Part shown: positions 26,902 to 34,611 of the stretch, one piece after another | Layout of the letters: the number at the start of each line of letters is the position of its first letter | Numbering within the stretch: position 1 is the first letter of the stretch | NCBI GenBank assembly: GCA_902780525.1 | Contig: CACZFL010000001.1 | Span: 62,001 to 126,000, forward strand | From: an uncultured bacterium | GTDB taxonomy: Bacteria; Cyanobacteriota; Vampirovibrionia; Gastranaerophilales; Gastranaerophilaceae | DNA length: 64,000 bases | Direction: 5' to 3' | The notes under the pieces: generated by a model | Seen by the model: only the letters and a program-made list of their open reading frames with translations | Database searches by the model: none | Told to the model about the DNA's origin: nothing | Translations under genes and position numbers: made by a program

Positions 26902-28548
26902 ATGCAAGTACAACCAATTAAACAACAAAATATCGATACATCACGGCAGCTTAGCCACAAAGGGGCTGCTGATGTAACATTGCGCTATCTTGCAACAAAC
27001 CAGGCAATCGGTGCAAACCTTATGGACTTCTGCTCTATGGTTGCTCCGAGAACAATTAACGATGGTATCAAACGCGGACCGGCTGCCGGTATGGAAACAG
27101 GACGCCGTGAAATTATGGGTACGGTAAATGACTCCTGCGTAGGCCTATTTGGTGCTGCTGCTGGTGCTGCTATTGCAGGCTCATTAACAAAGAAATATGA
27201 AACAAAAGTAAACAAAATATTTACTGCACCGGATACCCTTCATATACTGGCTGATAACAAAGCAAAACAGTTAGAAAACAACAAAACACAAATCGAATAC
27301 ATTAAAGAAACTTTAAGACACGCTAAAGGCTACAACCCTACACATGCAGAAGCTGATAATGACGGATTTGTTAAATTGTCAGAAAAAACAATTGACACTG
27401 TTGCAAAATATTATGATGAACTCTTGAATAAAAAAGCTGATTTCAGCAAATGGACAAGCTCAAAAGCCGACAGATCACGTACGGTTATGATGAATGAAAT
27501 TATCGCAGATATAGGTGCAGGTTCTGATTTTATTCTGGAATCTTCAGACAACAAAATTCAAAGCAAAACAAATCTAAAATCATTGCTAAACGATATATTT
27601 ATCGTTTCGGAATCTTTTAACAGCGAAAAAGTTAAAAATGCATTCTCCGAACAAATACAATCAGGTAAGGCTGCCGCAGAGAACAAATTCATAAAAGGCT
27701 TGGATAAATTTATGAAAACGAGAGCAGGAATGGGTTTTGCTGCATCTTGTGCAATAGGATTATCTGTTCAGCCGATTAACATGTATCTGACAAAATTAAA
27801 AACAGGGCAGGATGGTTTTGTCGGAGTTGAAGGACGCTCTAAAGACAACAGCACAGGCTTCTTTGGTTTAAAAGCCCTGAGCAGCGTTGCTTTCTTTAGC
27901 ATGATTCTTTCTACACTTAATATAAATCCGGTTAAATTTACACCGAAAAAGTTTATGGACAAAATGTCTTTCTCGGGTAAAATGCCTACAATTAACCAAT
28001 TAAAAGGTATCTATGGTATAACAATTATTTCAAGAATCTTCTCAGCACGTGATAAAGACGAACTTAGAGAAGTATTAACAAAAGATACACTCGGATACTT
28101 AAGCTGGCTCGTTTTAGGTGATTTTGTAAACAGAATTACCGCCTCTGCTTTTGACAACGACAAATGCAAAGTTGTTAACTACAAAAAAGATACAGAAAAC
28201 AGCGGTTATTTTAAGAAAATATTCTATGCTAATTTAAAAACAAGAGATGAAGTTCTTGTTAAAACTCTTGCCGACCAGGGTATTTCAACAACAAAAGAAC
28301 AAGACGGCAAAGTGATATCTAAGACCTTCAAAGAAATGCTTAACGATTTGAACGGAATCAAAGACGAAGCAGTTAAAACTGCAACTAAGAAACGTTTGAA
28401 AGTTCTCAACAGAGCACAATTATCAGGCTACTTATTCTCAGGACTTGTTCTCGGTCTCGGTATCCCGAACCTGAATATTTACATCACAAACAAACTTGAT
28501 GCAAAGAGAAAAGCTGAGGCTGCTCAAAAACAGGCACTTGAATCTTAA
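26902..28548 (+). CDS. Membrane protein of unknown function, paralogue of 25215
   Basis: 548 residues. It begins MQVQPI, with LSHKGAADV near residue 20 in the place of the FKG tripeptide. Shared with its neighbour are an early RTIxxG segment (APRTINDGIKRG), FSGKMPTINQLKGIYG followed by SRIFSARDKDELREVL, and a WLVLGDFVNRITASAF helix. Alanine/glycine-rich hydrophobic helices occur near residues 85-95 (LFGAAAGAAIAGSL) and near the C-terminus (LSGYLFSGLVLGLGIPNL). Function is unknown; neither protein shows catalytic motifs I recognise. AGGAA precedes the start. Its 3' end overlaps the small minus-strand gene at 28545 by 4 bases. Confidence 0.78.
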   Translation: MQVQPIKQQNIDTSRQLSHKGAADVTLRYLATNQAIGANLMDFCSMVAPRTINDGIKRGPAAGMETGRREIMGTVNDSCVGLFGAAAGAAIAGSLTKKYETKVNKIFTAPDTLHILADNKAKQLENNKTQIEYIKETLRHAKGYNPTHAEADNDGFVKLSEKTIDTVAKYYDELLNKKADFSKWTSSKADRSRTVMMNEIIADIGAGSDFILESSDNKIQSKTNLKSLLNDIFIVSESFNSEKVKNAFSEQIQSGKAAAENKFIKGLDKFMKTRAGMGFAASCAIGLSVQPINMYLTKLKTGQDGFVGVEGRSKDNSTGFFGLKALSSVAFFSMILSTLNINPVKFTPKKFMDKMSFSGKMPTINQLKGIYGITIISRIFSARDKDELREVLTKDTLGYLSWLVLGDFVNRITASAFDNDKCKVVNYKKDTENSGYFKKIFYANLKTRDEVLVKTLADQGISTTKEQDGKVISKTFKEMLNDLNGIKDEAVKTATKKRLKVLNRAQLSGYLFSGLVLGLGIPNLNIYITNKLDAKRKAEAAQKQALES

Positions 28549-28691
28549 ATCCAGCCTAAGTCGTCAAGCCAGGAAAACGGTTGTGCATTCTCAGACTGTG
28601 TCATGGGGTTTGTGCAGTAACAATCACCGTATTCTTTTGCCGACTCGGATTCATAATCTGTAACTGTTGTCATTTGTTCGTAATCAGTCAT
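28545..28691 (-). CDS. Small acidic 48-residue protein, unknown function
   Basis: A short frame below the usual gene-calling cutoff but with a strong ribosome site (AAAAGGAG, 5 bases before the ATG). The product starts MTDYEQMTTVTDYESES, with two TDYE repeats. It contains a CYC pair near the middle and ends AQPFSWLDDLGWI. It is strongly acidic with an aromatic C-terminus and has no signal peptide or membrane helix. It fills most of the gap between 26902 and typA and is convergent with the former. A RiPP precursor is conceivable, but no maturation enzyme is nearby; a small regulatory protein is equally possible. Confidence 0.55.
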   Translation of the reverse strand: MTDYEQMTTVTDYESESAKEYGDCYCTNPMTQSENAQPFSWLDDLGWI

Positions 28692-28856
28692 TTTTTCTCC
28701 TTTTATGTTTTTATGCTTTGAATATTATTTAATAAAAATTTTCCAAAAGTCATTTTTTACTTTATATATTGAATTCAAGTTTTTAGCGATTACAATATAA
28801 GTGTAATATTAACACTAGATGTTTAATCGCAATTTACTTTTTACAGGAAAATTAAA

Positions 28857-30647
28857 ATGACTAAGAATATTCGAAATATAGCAATTATTGCTCACGTTGA
28901 CCACGGTAAAACGACGCTTGTAGACTGTATGCTCAAACAAAGCGGCGTTTTCAGAGAAGGTCAGCAGGTTCAGGAAAGAGTTCTGGACAGTAATGACTTG
29001 GAAAGAGAAAGAGGAATTACTATTCTTTCAAAAAATATTTCAATCAACTATAAAGGTGTAAAAATTAACGTTGTTGACACCCCCGGTCACGCAGACTTCG
29101 GTGGCGAGGTAGAACGTGTTTTGGGTATGGTTGACGGTGCTTTGTTAATTGTTGACGCAGCAGAAGGCCCGATGCCTCAGACAAGATTCGTTTTATCAAA
29201 AGCATTGGAGCTTGGAATAAAAATTATTGTTGTTATAAATAAAATAGATAAGCCAGCTGCTGACCCGGACGGAGCTTTGGACAAAGTATTTGACTTATTT
29301 ACAGAGCTTACTGACAGAGAAGATTTAATCGACTTCCCTTACATTTATGCAAGCAGCTTAAACGGATTTGCAATCAAAAATCTTGATGATGAAAAAAAAG
29401 ATATGGTTCCTCTGTTAGATTGTATTTTAGCTAACATCCAGGAGCCGGAAGGTGATGCAACAAAGCCGTTCCAGTTCAGAGCAACGACTCTCGACTATAA
29501 TGAATACGTAGGCAGAATAGTTATCGGACGTGTAGTTAACGGTGTTGTTCATTCACAAGACCTGGTTGCCTGGGTTGATGCAGAAGAAGAAGTCAGCAAA
29601 GGTAAAATTACAAAACTTTTCGGATTCAAAGACCTCGGAAGAGTTGAAATACAAGAAGCTGAAGCAGGGGATATTGTTGGTATTGCAGGTTTTTCCGATA
29701 TTCAAATCGGTGAAACTCTTTGCGATATGAATAACATTAATCCGCTTCCGCTTATTAAAGTTGATGAACCGACACTTCAAATGAATTTTTCAGTAAATGA
29801 CAGCCCATACGCAGGTCAGGAAGGTAAGTTCGTAACATCAAGACAGCTGAGGAAAAGACTATATGACGAACTTGAAAAGAATGTAAGCCTTCGAGTTGAA
29901 GACACTGATTCAACCGACTGCTTTAAAGTTTCAGGCAGAGGCGAACTCCACTTGGGAATTTTAATTGAAACAATGCGTCGTGAAGGATATGAATTCCAGG
30001 TTTCAAAACCGGAAGTTATTTATAAGACCATTAACGGTGAACAATATGAACCGTTTGAAGATTTGCTGATTGATGTACCGGAAGAATACGCAGGTAGTGC
30101 AATTGACAGACTTTCAGGCAGAAAAGCCATAATGAACTCTATGACTAACGCAAACGGAAGAACTGTTCTTAAATTTTCTATCCCTGCAAGAGGCCTAATC
30201 GGTTTCCGTTCTGAGTTTATCCGTATGACAAGAGGTGAAGGTATTATGTACCATACCTTTGACGAATATAAGCCTTACGCAGGCGATATCCCGAAACAGC
30301 GCAGCGGTTCAATACTTGCTCACGAACAGGGCGAAGCTATTCCATACGCTCTCGCTCAATTCGAGGACAGAGGTGTGTTCTTCGTAACTCCGCATACAAA
30401 AGTTTACAGAGGGATGATAATCGGTGAAGGCAACAGACCTCAGGATATCGTTGTAAACATCTGCAAAACAAAAAAACTTACCAATATGAGAAGCTCTACT
30501 GCTGATGTTATGGTAACACTCCAAGCTCACAAAGAGCTTACGCTTGAAGAATGCCTTGAATACATCGGTGATGACGAACTCGTTGAAGTTACCCCAGAAA
30601 ACGTCAGAATGAGAAAACAAAACCTCGTTAAATTCGGCAGCATCTAG
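28857..30647 (+). CDS. typA: Ribosome-associated GTPase TypA/BipA
   Basis: Translational GTPase of the EF-G/LepA superfamily that helps late 50S assembly and stress adaptation. 596 residues, normal length. G motifs: AHVDHGKTT (residues 12-20), RERGITI, DTPGHADFGGEVERV and NKIDKPAADP. The BipA-specific C-terminal part contains GRGELHLGILIETMRREGYEFQVSKPEVIYK and the RGLIGFRSEF loop. AGGA precedes the ATG. The stop codon TAG shares its last base with a GGGGTAAAT repeat copy. No close operon partner. Confidence 0.97.
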   Translation: MTKNIRNIAIIAHVDHGKTTLVDCMLKQSGVFREGQQVQERVLDSNDLERERGITILSKNISINYKGVKINVVDTPGHADFGGEVERVLGMVDGALLIVDAAEGPMPQTRFVLSKALELGIKIIVVINKIDKPAADPDGALDKVFDLFTELTDREDLIDFPYIYASSLNGFAIKNLDDEKKDMVPLLDCILANIQEPEGDATKPFQFRATTLDYNEYVGRIVIGRVVNGVVHSQDLVAWVDAEEEVSKGKITKLFGFKDLGRVEIQEAEAGDIVGIAGFSDIQIGETLCDMNNINPLPLIKVDEPTLQMNFSVNDSPYAGQEGKFVTSRQLRKRLYDELEKNVSLRVEDTDSTDCFKVSGRGELHLGILIETMRREGYEFQVSKPEVIYKTINGEQYEPFEDLLIDVPEEYAGSAIDRLSGRKAIMNSMTNANGRTVLKFSIPARGLIGFRSEFIRMTRGEGIMYHTFDEYKPYAGDIPKQRSGSILAHEQGEAIPYALAQFEDRGVFFVTPHTKVYRGMIIGEGNRPQDIVVNICKTKKLTNMRSSTADVMVTLQAHKELTLEECLEYIGDDELVEVTPENVRMRKQNLVKFGSI

Positions 30648-30815
30648 GGGTAAATGGGTAAATATATATAAAGTTCTTACATTTTACAGAAAAGAAGCAA
30701 AAAACTTTCCATAAGCCGTCGGCAGGAATAAAATAAGTACATTTTTGATAAAATCTGTCTGTCCCGCCTCTTGAACAAAAATACAAGTTGGTTGAGATAG
30801 AATTAATAAAGTTTG

Positions 30816-30845
30816 TGCCGAAAATGATAAATATCATTTTCGGCA
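30816..30845. other. Perfect 14-bp palindrome downstream of typA
   Basis: Arms 30816-30829 and 30832-30845 (TGCCGAAAATGATA and its complement) with two bases between. It would fold well in RNA but lacks a U-run on either side, so it may be a Rho-independent terminator variant, an RNA-stability hairpin or a protein site. Nothing else is seen in 30664-30880. Confidence 0.5.
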
Positions 30846-30886
30846 TTGTGGCACAACAAGCATTGGTTATAATCTCTTGTCGGACA

Positions 30887-30915
30887 TTGAAAAATAGAAC
30901 AACATGGTTTATAAT
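30887..30915 (+). promoter_or_regulatory. Near-consensus promoter of the antisense RNA
   Basis: TTGAAA (30887-30892), a 17-base spacer and TATAAT (30910-30915), with expected start near 30922. It is among the best sigma-70 promoters in the window, yet no plus-strand protein gene follows it. Confidence 0.65.
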
Positions 30916-30971
30916 AAAAAAGCAATCAGGCTTTAGATTAATTGGTACTTAATCTAAATTTTAACTCCTGA
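30916..30971 (-). terminator. Terminator of the small hydrophobic peptide mRNA
   Basis: On the minus strand, a 10-bp stem (30932-30941 with 30949-30958) is extended by TCAGG / CCTGA (30926-30930 with 30967-30971). Next comes TTGC and then six U (30916-30921). It starts 7 bases past the peptide stop codon. Confidence 0.6.
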
Positions 30972-31028
30972 GTGTTGTTCAAATAAGAACTAGCACGGCT
31001 ATGATAAGTATTAGTGCTAGTTCTTTTA
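30922..31028 (+). ncRNA. Putative antisense RNA, type I antitoxin-like
   Basis: Predicted RNA of about 107 nt, from the promoter at 30887-30915 to a terminator hairpin with a 12-bp stem (30985-30996 with 31014-31025) that runs into UUUUAAUUU. A second hairpin (30932-30958) is near its 5' end. The RNA is complementary to the last half of the hydrophobic peptide frame and to its whole 3' untranslated region. This is the convergent 3'-overlap layout of txpA/RatA and bsrG/SR4. No protein frame with a ribosome site is present on this strand. Confidence 0.5.
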
Positions 31029-31074
31029 ATTTACAACTATGTAAAATTAAATAAATTAACAGTAATTTTATCAT
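30979..31074 (-). CDS. 31-residue hydrophobic peptide, type I toxin-like
   Basis: The peptide starts MIKLLLIYLILHSC, has a short basic/acidic KLKE, and ends LALILIIAVLVLI: almost entirely membrane-seeking, like TisB, Ibs or ShoB peptides in style though not in sequence. A textbook ribosome site AAAGGAGG lies 8 bases before the ATG. The 86-base leader can fold so that the site is masked. An opposing RNA overlaps the 3' half. It is too short for standard gene callers. Overexpression toxicity is inferred from layout only. The stop is TGA at 30979-30981. Confidence 0.5.
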   Translation of the reverse strand: MIKLLLIYLILHSCKLKELALILIIAVLVLI

Positions 31075-31195
31075 AAGCACGACCTCCTTTCCTTGAACAT
31101 TAGTCCAAATTTTCAGTTTGTCCTCAAGGATTAAGGTTTGCTTAGGAGTGCCTGACAGCCAAGTTTATTATAATATACATTAAATGTTTACAAAT
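31075..31195 (-). promoter_or_regulatory. Promoter and self-pairing leader of the hydrophobic peptide
   Basis: TATAAT at 31167-31172 with a weak TTTGTA 16 bases upstream gives a start near 31160. In the 86-base leader the 5' GCACTCCT (31144-31151) can pair with AGGAGGTCGTGC (31077-31088), which holds the ribosome site. TCCTTGA (31124-31130) also pairs with TCAAGGA (31090-31096). Full-length mRNA would thus be poorly translated, as in known type I toxins. Confidence 0.45.
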
Positions 31196-31202
31196 ACTTT
31201 AT

Positions 31203-32351
31203 TTAATGTATTTGCATATTTCCAATCATGTAGAATGAACCGCAAATAATGTTCAGCTTATCAGGTGTTGGGGTAAATGTAACTTCACTGTATTTTTCAG
31301 CTTTATAAGAACAAGCGCTTTTTAGTTCTTCATAACTGCATGCATCAGGGTAATTAAACTCATTCAAATAAATCTCATCGCCTTCTCTGAACAATATTTC
31401 CATCATTTTTTTGTAGTCTTTTCTCCTTAGCGCACCAAAAACAAATCTTCGTTTTTCACTCGGATAATACATATCGAGATTATCCCTCAATGCCTGAACA
31501 CCGTTTGGATTGTGACACGCATCAATTATAAGGTTTTTATCTTTTATAAAATCAAACCGACAGGGATGTTGAACTTTTTTCAAACCCTCTACAATAGTTT
31601 CTTCTGTTATTTCAGGGAAAAGATAATTTACAGCAGTAATAACAAGCGCAAGATTATCTGTTTGATGAGAGCCTTTGAGAGTAAGTGCATCAATATATTC
31701 CTGTTTAACAAACGGTGACACCAGAATAAACATAGAGTTACATTCATCTGCTTTATCTCTTATCACCTCATATCCCATACTTGTTATAACAGTGCAATTC
31801 GGCTTAATTATCCCTGCTTTTTCGTAAGCTATTTTATCCTTTGTATCGCCTAACCTATCTGTATGATCAAGGTCAATTTGAGTAATAATTGAACAAAGGT
31901 TTTGTTTAATAACATTTGTTGCATCTAATCTGCCTCCAAGCCCTGTTTCAATTATTGCTACATTTACCCCCTGTTCTTTAAAATACATAAACATCATTAC
32001 AGTAAGGATTTCAAACTCGGTTAAATGTATGCCAAGACTCGTTATTTGTTCTACATAATTTGCAAAATCATCTTTTGATATACATTTACCCCCGACTTTT
32101 ATGCGCTCTGTATATTCCCATATATGAGGACTTGTATAAAGACCTGTCTTATACCCTGCCTCACGCAAAATACTATCCAGCATTGCACAGACAGAACCTT
32201 TGCCGTTTGTTCCCGCAACATGGATACATTTTAAATCATCCTGAGGATTGCCGAGCTTTGCAAGGGCCTCTGATATTCTATCAAGTCCCAAATCTATATA
32301 AAAATTATCCTTACTTGTTATTATCTCAATAGCATTCTCATAACTTATCAT
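31203..32351 (-). CDS. folC: Dihydrofolate synthase / folylpolyglutamate synthase
   Basis: Adds glutamate to dihydropteroate and reduced folates in the cytosol. 382 residues, a little shorter than the usual 420. Mur-ligase-type ATP site VAGTNGKGSVCAML near residue 47. YTSPHIWEYTERI, ETGLGGRLDATN and the DLDHTDRLGDT stretch match FolC. The C-terminal domain has DACHNPNGVQAL and FGALRRKDYKKMM. AGGA precedes the ATG at 32351. Two GGGGTAAAT copies (minus strand) lie within the coding sequence. The gene stands alone and is followed on the same strand by the small hydrophobic peptide locus. Confidence 0.94.
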   Translation of the reverse strand: MISYENAIEIITSKDNFYIDLGLDRISEALAKLGNPQDDLKCIHVAGTNGKGSVCAMLDSILREAGYKTGLYTSPHIWEYTERIKVGGKCISKDDFANYVEQITSLGIHLTEFEILTVMMFMYFKEQGVNVAIIETGLGGRLDATNVIKQNLCSIITQIDLDHTDRLGDTKDKIAYEKAGIIKPNCTVITSMGYEVIRDKADECNSMFILVSPFVKQEYIDALTLKGSHQTDNLALVITAVNYLFPEITEETIVEGLKKVQHPCRFDFIKDKNLIIDACHNPNGVQALRDNLDMYYPSEKRRFVFGALRRKDYKKMMEILFREGDEIYLNEFNYPDACSYEELKSACSYKAEKYSEVTFTPTPDKLNIICGSFYMIGNMQIH

Positions 32352-32391
32352 AATTTAATCCTATAACAATCTTCCAATAAAATCTATTTAC

Positions 32392-32400
32392 TGATAAAAT
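32392..32400 (+). promoter_or_regulatory. Extended -10 for leaderless ABC permease gene
   Basis: TGA-TAAAAT is followed by TAACTT and then ATG (32407). There is no ribosome-binding site between the hexamer and the start. Confidence 0.55.
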
Positions 32401-32406
32401 TAACTT

Positions 32407-33213
32407 ATGAAGAAGGCGTTTTTATATTTTGTATTAATATTACTTGCTCTGTCAATGCTCATACCGTTTTTTATGATGTTTTTGATATCGCTTAGCGGTC
32501 AGGAAAATATTTTTACGGATTACAAAAATATAAATCTTTCTTTTTGCGCCTACAAAAACGTATTCCGCTCAATACCGGTTGTTAAATACTTTTTAAACAG
32601 CCTTATTGTTGCCCTCTGCACCACAGTCGGTCAGGTCGCAATATCTGCTCTTGCAGGATACGGATTTGCAAGAGCAAGTTTTAGGGGTAAAGACATTTTA
32701 TTCTTTATCTTTATCCTTACAATGATGGTACCTTCTCAGGTAAACATCGTACCTTTATTTTATCTTATGAGTAAGCTCGGCTGGATAAATACTTATCAGG
32801 CACTAATAGTTCCCGGGCTTTTCGGCGGATTCGGAGTGTTCTTCATGCGTCAGTATTTTATGAGTTTTTCGCGAGAGCTTGAAGAAGCATCAACATTAGA
32901 CGGCTGCAACATTTGGCAAACATTCTTTAAAATAGCTCTTCCGTGTGCAATCCCTGCAATTGCAACTTTGAGTATTTTTACATTTGTCACAACCTGGAAC
33001 AGTTTTATGTGGCCTTTAATAGTTACAAATACTGAGAGCATGCGCACTCTTGCAGTCGGATTAACCATATTTAAAGGCACATTCAGAGAAGTTACACTTT
33101 GGGGCGAACTTATGGCATGCTCCAGCATCTGCTCAATACCCGTTATTCTTGTATTTATCACAGGCAAAAAATACCTTATAAACAACCCGCTTGACGGCGC
33201 CGTCAAAGGCTAG
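32407..33213 (+). CDS. Orphan ABC sugar permease, MalG/UgpE type
   Basis: Inner-membrane permease subunit of a carbohydrate importer, 268 residues with six predicted helices. The EAA loop that docks on the ATPase is clear: EEASTLDGCNIWQTFFKIALP near residues 158-178. YFLNSLIVA, QVAISALAGYGFARA and the C-terminal PVILVFITGKKYL are typical of MalG. Its MalF-type partner and ATPase are not in the window, and the only binding protein is at 23648. The gene stands alone between folC (divergent) and a convergent glycosyltransferase-like gene. Confidence 0.88.
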   Translation: MKKAFLYFVLILLALSMLIPFFMMFLISLSGQENIFTDYKNINLSFCAYKNVFRSIPVVKYFLNSLIVALCTTVGQVAISALAGYGFARASFRGKDILFFIFILTMMVPSQVNIVPLFYLMSKLGWINTYQALIVPGLFGGFGVFFMRQYFMSFSRELEEASTLDGCNIWQTFFKIALPCAIPAIATLSIFTFVTTWNSFMWPLIVTNTESMRTLAVGLTIFKGTFREVTLWGELMACSSICSIPVILVFITGKKYLINNPLDGAVKG

Positions 33214-33230
33214 AGAACATATATTTACCC

Positions 33231-33953
33231 CTACCCCCAATATTTGTCGAGCCATTTGGTCGGTTTAATGTAACGGAAGCCCATTTTGCCGAAGTATCCT
33301 TTGTACGCCTGTTCAGGAGTAGGCTTTCCGTGGAAAATAAGAATTTTTGCTTCCTCAGGATCTCTGGGAACTTTGAACCAACATAGCGGAAACTTATGCA
33401 AACATTGACGCTTAAAGCTTACAACCCAGTCTTTCGGCCAATATTTGAGCAAGCCTTTTCTGTCCATTTCATAAGACAAAAATGCCTGTTCGTTTTTGTA
33501 TCTTTCTCTTATTGTCAAACCCTCTTTGTAGAAATTTTCAATAATATCAGGGTGTTTACCGACTTCAAAACGAAAAACTGATGAGTTTCCTATTATATCA
33601 CGTGGGAAATCATAATCTTTTGAGATTAAAAAGCTGCCTTCAACCTCAAAGAAAGGATCAAGAGAGCTTCTTATAATAATATCCAAATCTAGGAATAAGG
33701 CTGTTCCCGTGAGATCCGATAGCGGATTTGCAAACAAGCCAAGCTTTTTCCACATTCTGTCAGGAATCCCCTCGTCGTTGAGTTCAGGAAGCGGCCTAAT
33801 CTCAACACCTTCAACTATACCTTCCGCATTATCCGTAAAACAGACAAATCTGTGCGGCAACGTTAAATTCTTCTCAACCATTTTATATAGCTTGTTTACG
33901 TACTCAGGACCAAATTTTGTACCCCATTTGATGCAAATAACATTTCTATCCAT
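33231..33953 (-). CDS. Glycosyltransferase-like protein with DLD motif
   Basis: 240 residues resembling nucleotide-sugar glycosyltransferases of the GT8/capsule-synthesis kind. It starts VICIKWGTKFGPEYVNKLYKM, then has HRFVCFTDNAEGI, the metal-binding candidate TALFLDLDIII near residue 95, and FHGKPTPEQA near the C-terminus. The exact family, donor and acceptor are unknown. A GGGAG ribosome site precedes the ATG at 33953. Its upstream region carries the GGGGTAAAT tandem repeats (33992-34040), and another copy overlaps its stop region. Confidence 0.68.
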   Translation of the reverse strand: MDRNVICIKWGTKFGPEYVNKLYKMVEKNLTLPHRFVCFTDNAEGIVEGVEIRPLPELNDEGIPDRMWKKLGLFANPLSDLTGTALFLDLDIIIRSSLDPFFEVEGSFLISKDYDFPRDIIGNSSVFRFEVGKHPDIIENFYKEGLTIRERYKNEQAFLSYEMDRKGLLKYWPKDWVVSFKRQCLHKFPLCWFKVPRDPEEAKILIFHGKPTPEQAYKGYFGKMGFRYIKPTKWLDKYWG

Positions 33954-33991
33954 AATTTATACTCCCTTATATGTTTAGAATACCATAAAAA

Positions 33992-34040
33992 GGGGGTAAA
34001 TTAAAGGGGTAAATAAGAGGGGTAAATTAAAGGGGCAAAT
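33992..34040 (+). repeat. Four tandem 13-bp units of the GGGGTAAAT repeat
   Basis: Units at 33993, 34006, 34019 and 34032 with a 13-bp period: three exact GGGGTAAAT and one GGGGCAAAT, each followed by TAA, AAG or AAA. It lies in the 157-base gap upstream of the 33231 gene. The rest of the gap, 34041-34110, shows nothing clear. Confidence 0.9.
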
Positions 34041-34110
34041 AAAAGTAAAAGCGATAATTAAAAAAATTACCGCTAAATTATGTGTGTGTATTATATTATA
34101 GATTTTATAT

Positions 34111-34377
34111 TTAAGCTAATGTATTCAAATGTTTTTCTGTATCAGCCTGGACAGGGTCGTTATCTCTGATCATGCTGAACGTTCTATACAATTTGTACCC
34201 AAGAGCTGTAAGTGGATTGGTGTTTAAGGCATCAGCTTTTTGAGCAACTTCTTTATTTTGTTGGAACTTTACTGAAGCATTTGGATCTCTTAACATCAGA
34301 ATTGCATTTTCCGTAGCAACACTTCTATTGCCTGTTATTTCTTTAAAAATTATATTAGATATATTATTAACTCTCAT
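34111..34377 (-). CDS. Small protein with MRVNNI N-terminus, unknown function
   Basis: 88 residues, no family recognised. It begins MRVNNISNIIFKEITGN, matching the M-[KQR]-[IV]-[NQ]-x-I start seen on other proteins here, with FKE in place of FKG. The rest is soluble and helical, without signal peptide or membrane segment. It has a GGAGG ribosome site 9 bases before the ATG and the best promoter in the window, so it is probably expressed strongly or under regulation. It lies 3' of rnc on the same strand but has its own promoter. Confidence 0.7.
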   Translation of the reverse strand: MRVNNISNIIFKEITGNRSVATENAILMLRDPNASVKFQQNKEVAQKADALNTNPLTALGYKLYRTFSMIRDNDPVQADTEKHLNTLA

Positions 34378-34410
34378 TTGTTGTCACCTCCGTGAACCTT
34401 GATTTGTATT

Positions 34411-34472
34411 AAGTGTTTAATTAACACTTCATTTAACATTTTCATTATGATACATATTGATAAAAATGTCAA
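34411..34472 (-). promoter_or_regulatory. Consensus-like promoter and leader hairpin of the 34111 gene
   Basis: On the minus strand TTGACA (34467-34472), a 17-base spacer and CATAAT (34444-34449). In the leader, AAGTGTT and AACACTT (34411-34417 and 34423-34429) form a 7-bp stem with a 5-base loop. It may be an operator or an RNA hairpin. The remainder of the gap to rnc (34473-34611) shows no terminator that I trust. Confidence 0.65.
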
Positions 34473-34611
34473 GAGGGATTTTTAAGATTTGTAAACAAGA
34501 CCAAAACGGTTGATATTTCTGGTTAAATCGATTAAGTGTAAAAATTACCCTTGTTGTGGTGATGTACACCTTTGATTTTTTATTAAAAAGCATGCCCAAT
34601 TTTTTATCATT

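Noticed and set aside
30628-30846. 72-codon minus-strand frame across the typA 3' end
   Set aside because: Starts inside the 14-bp palindrome, overlaps typA antisense, has no ribosome site, and its composition is typical of a shadow frame.
33992-34040. GGGGTAAAT tandem array considered as a CRISPR or origin iteron array
   Set aside because: Unit is only 13 bp with no unique spacers, no cas genes, and no dnaA or rep gene nearby.
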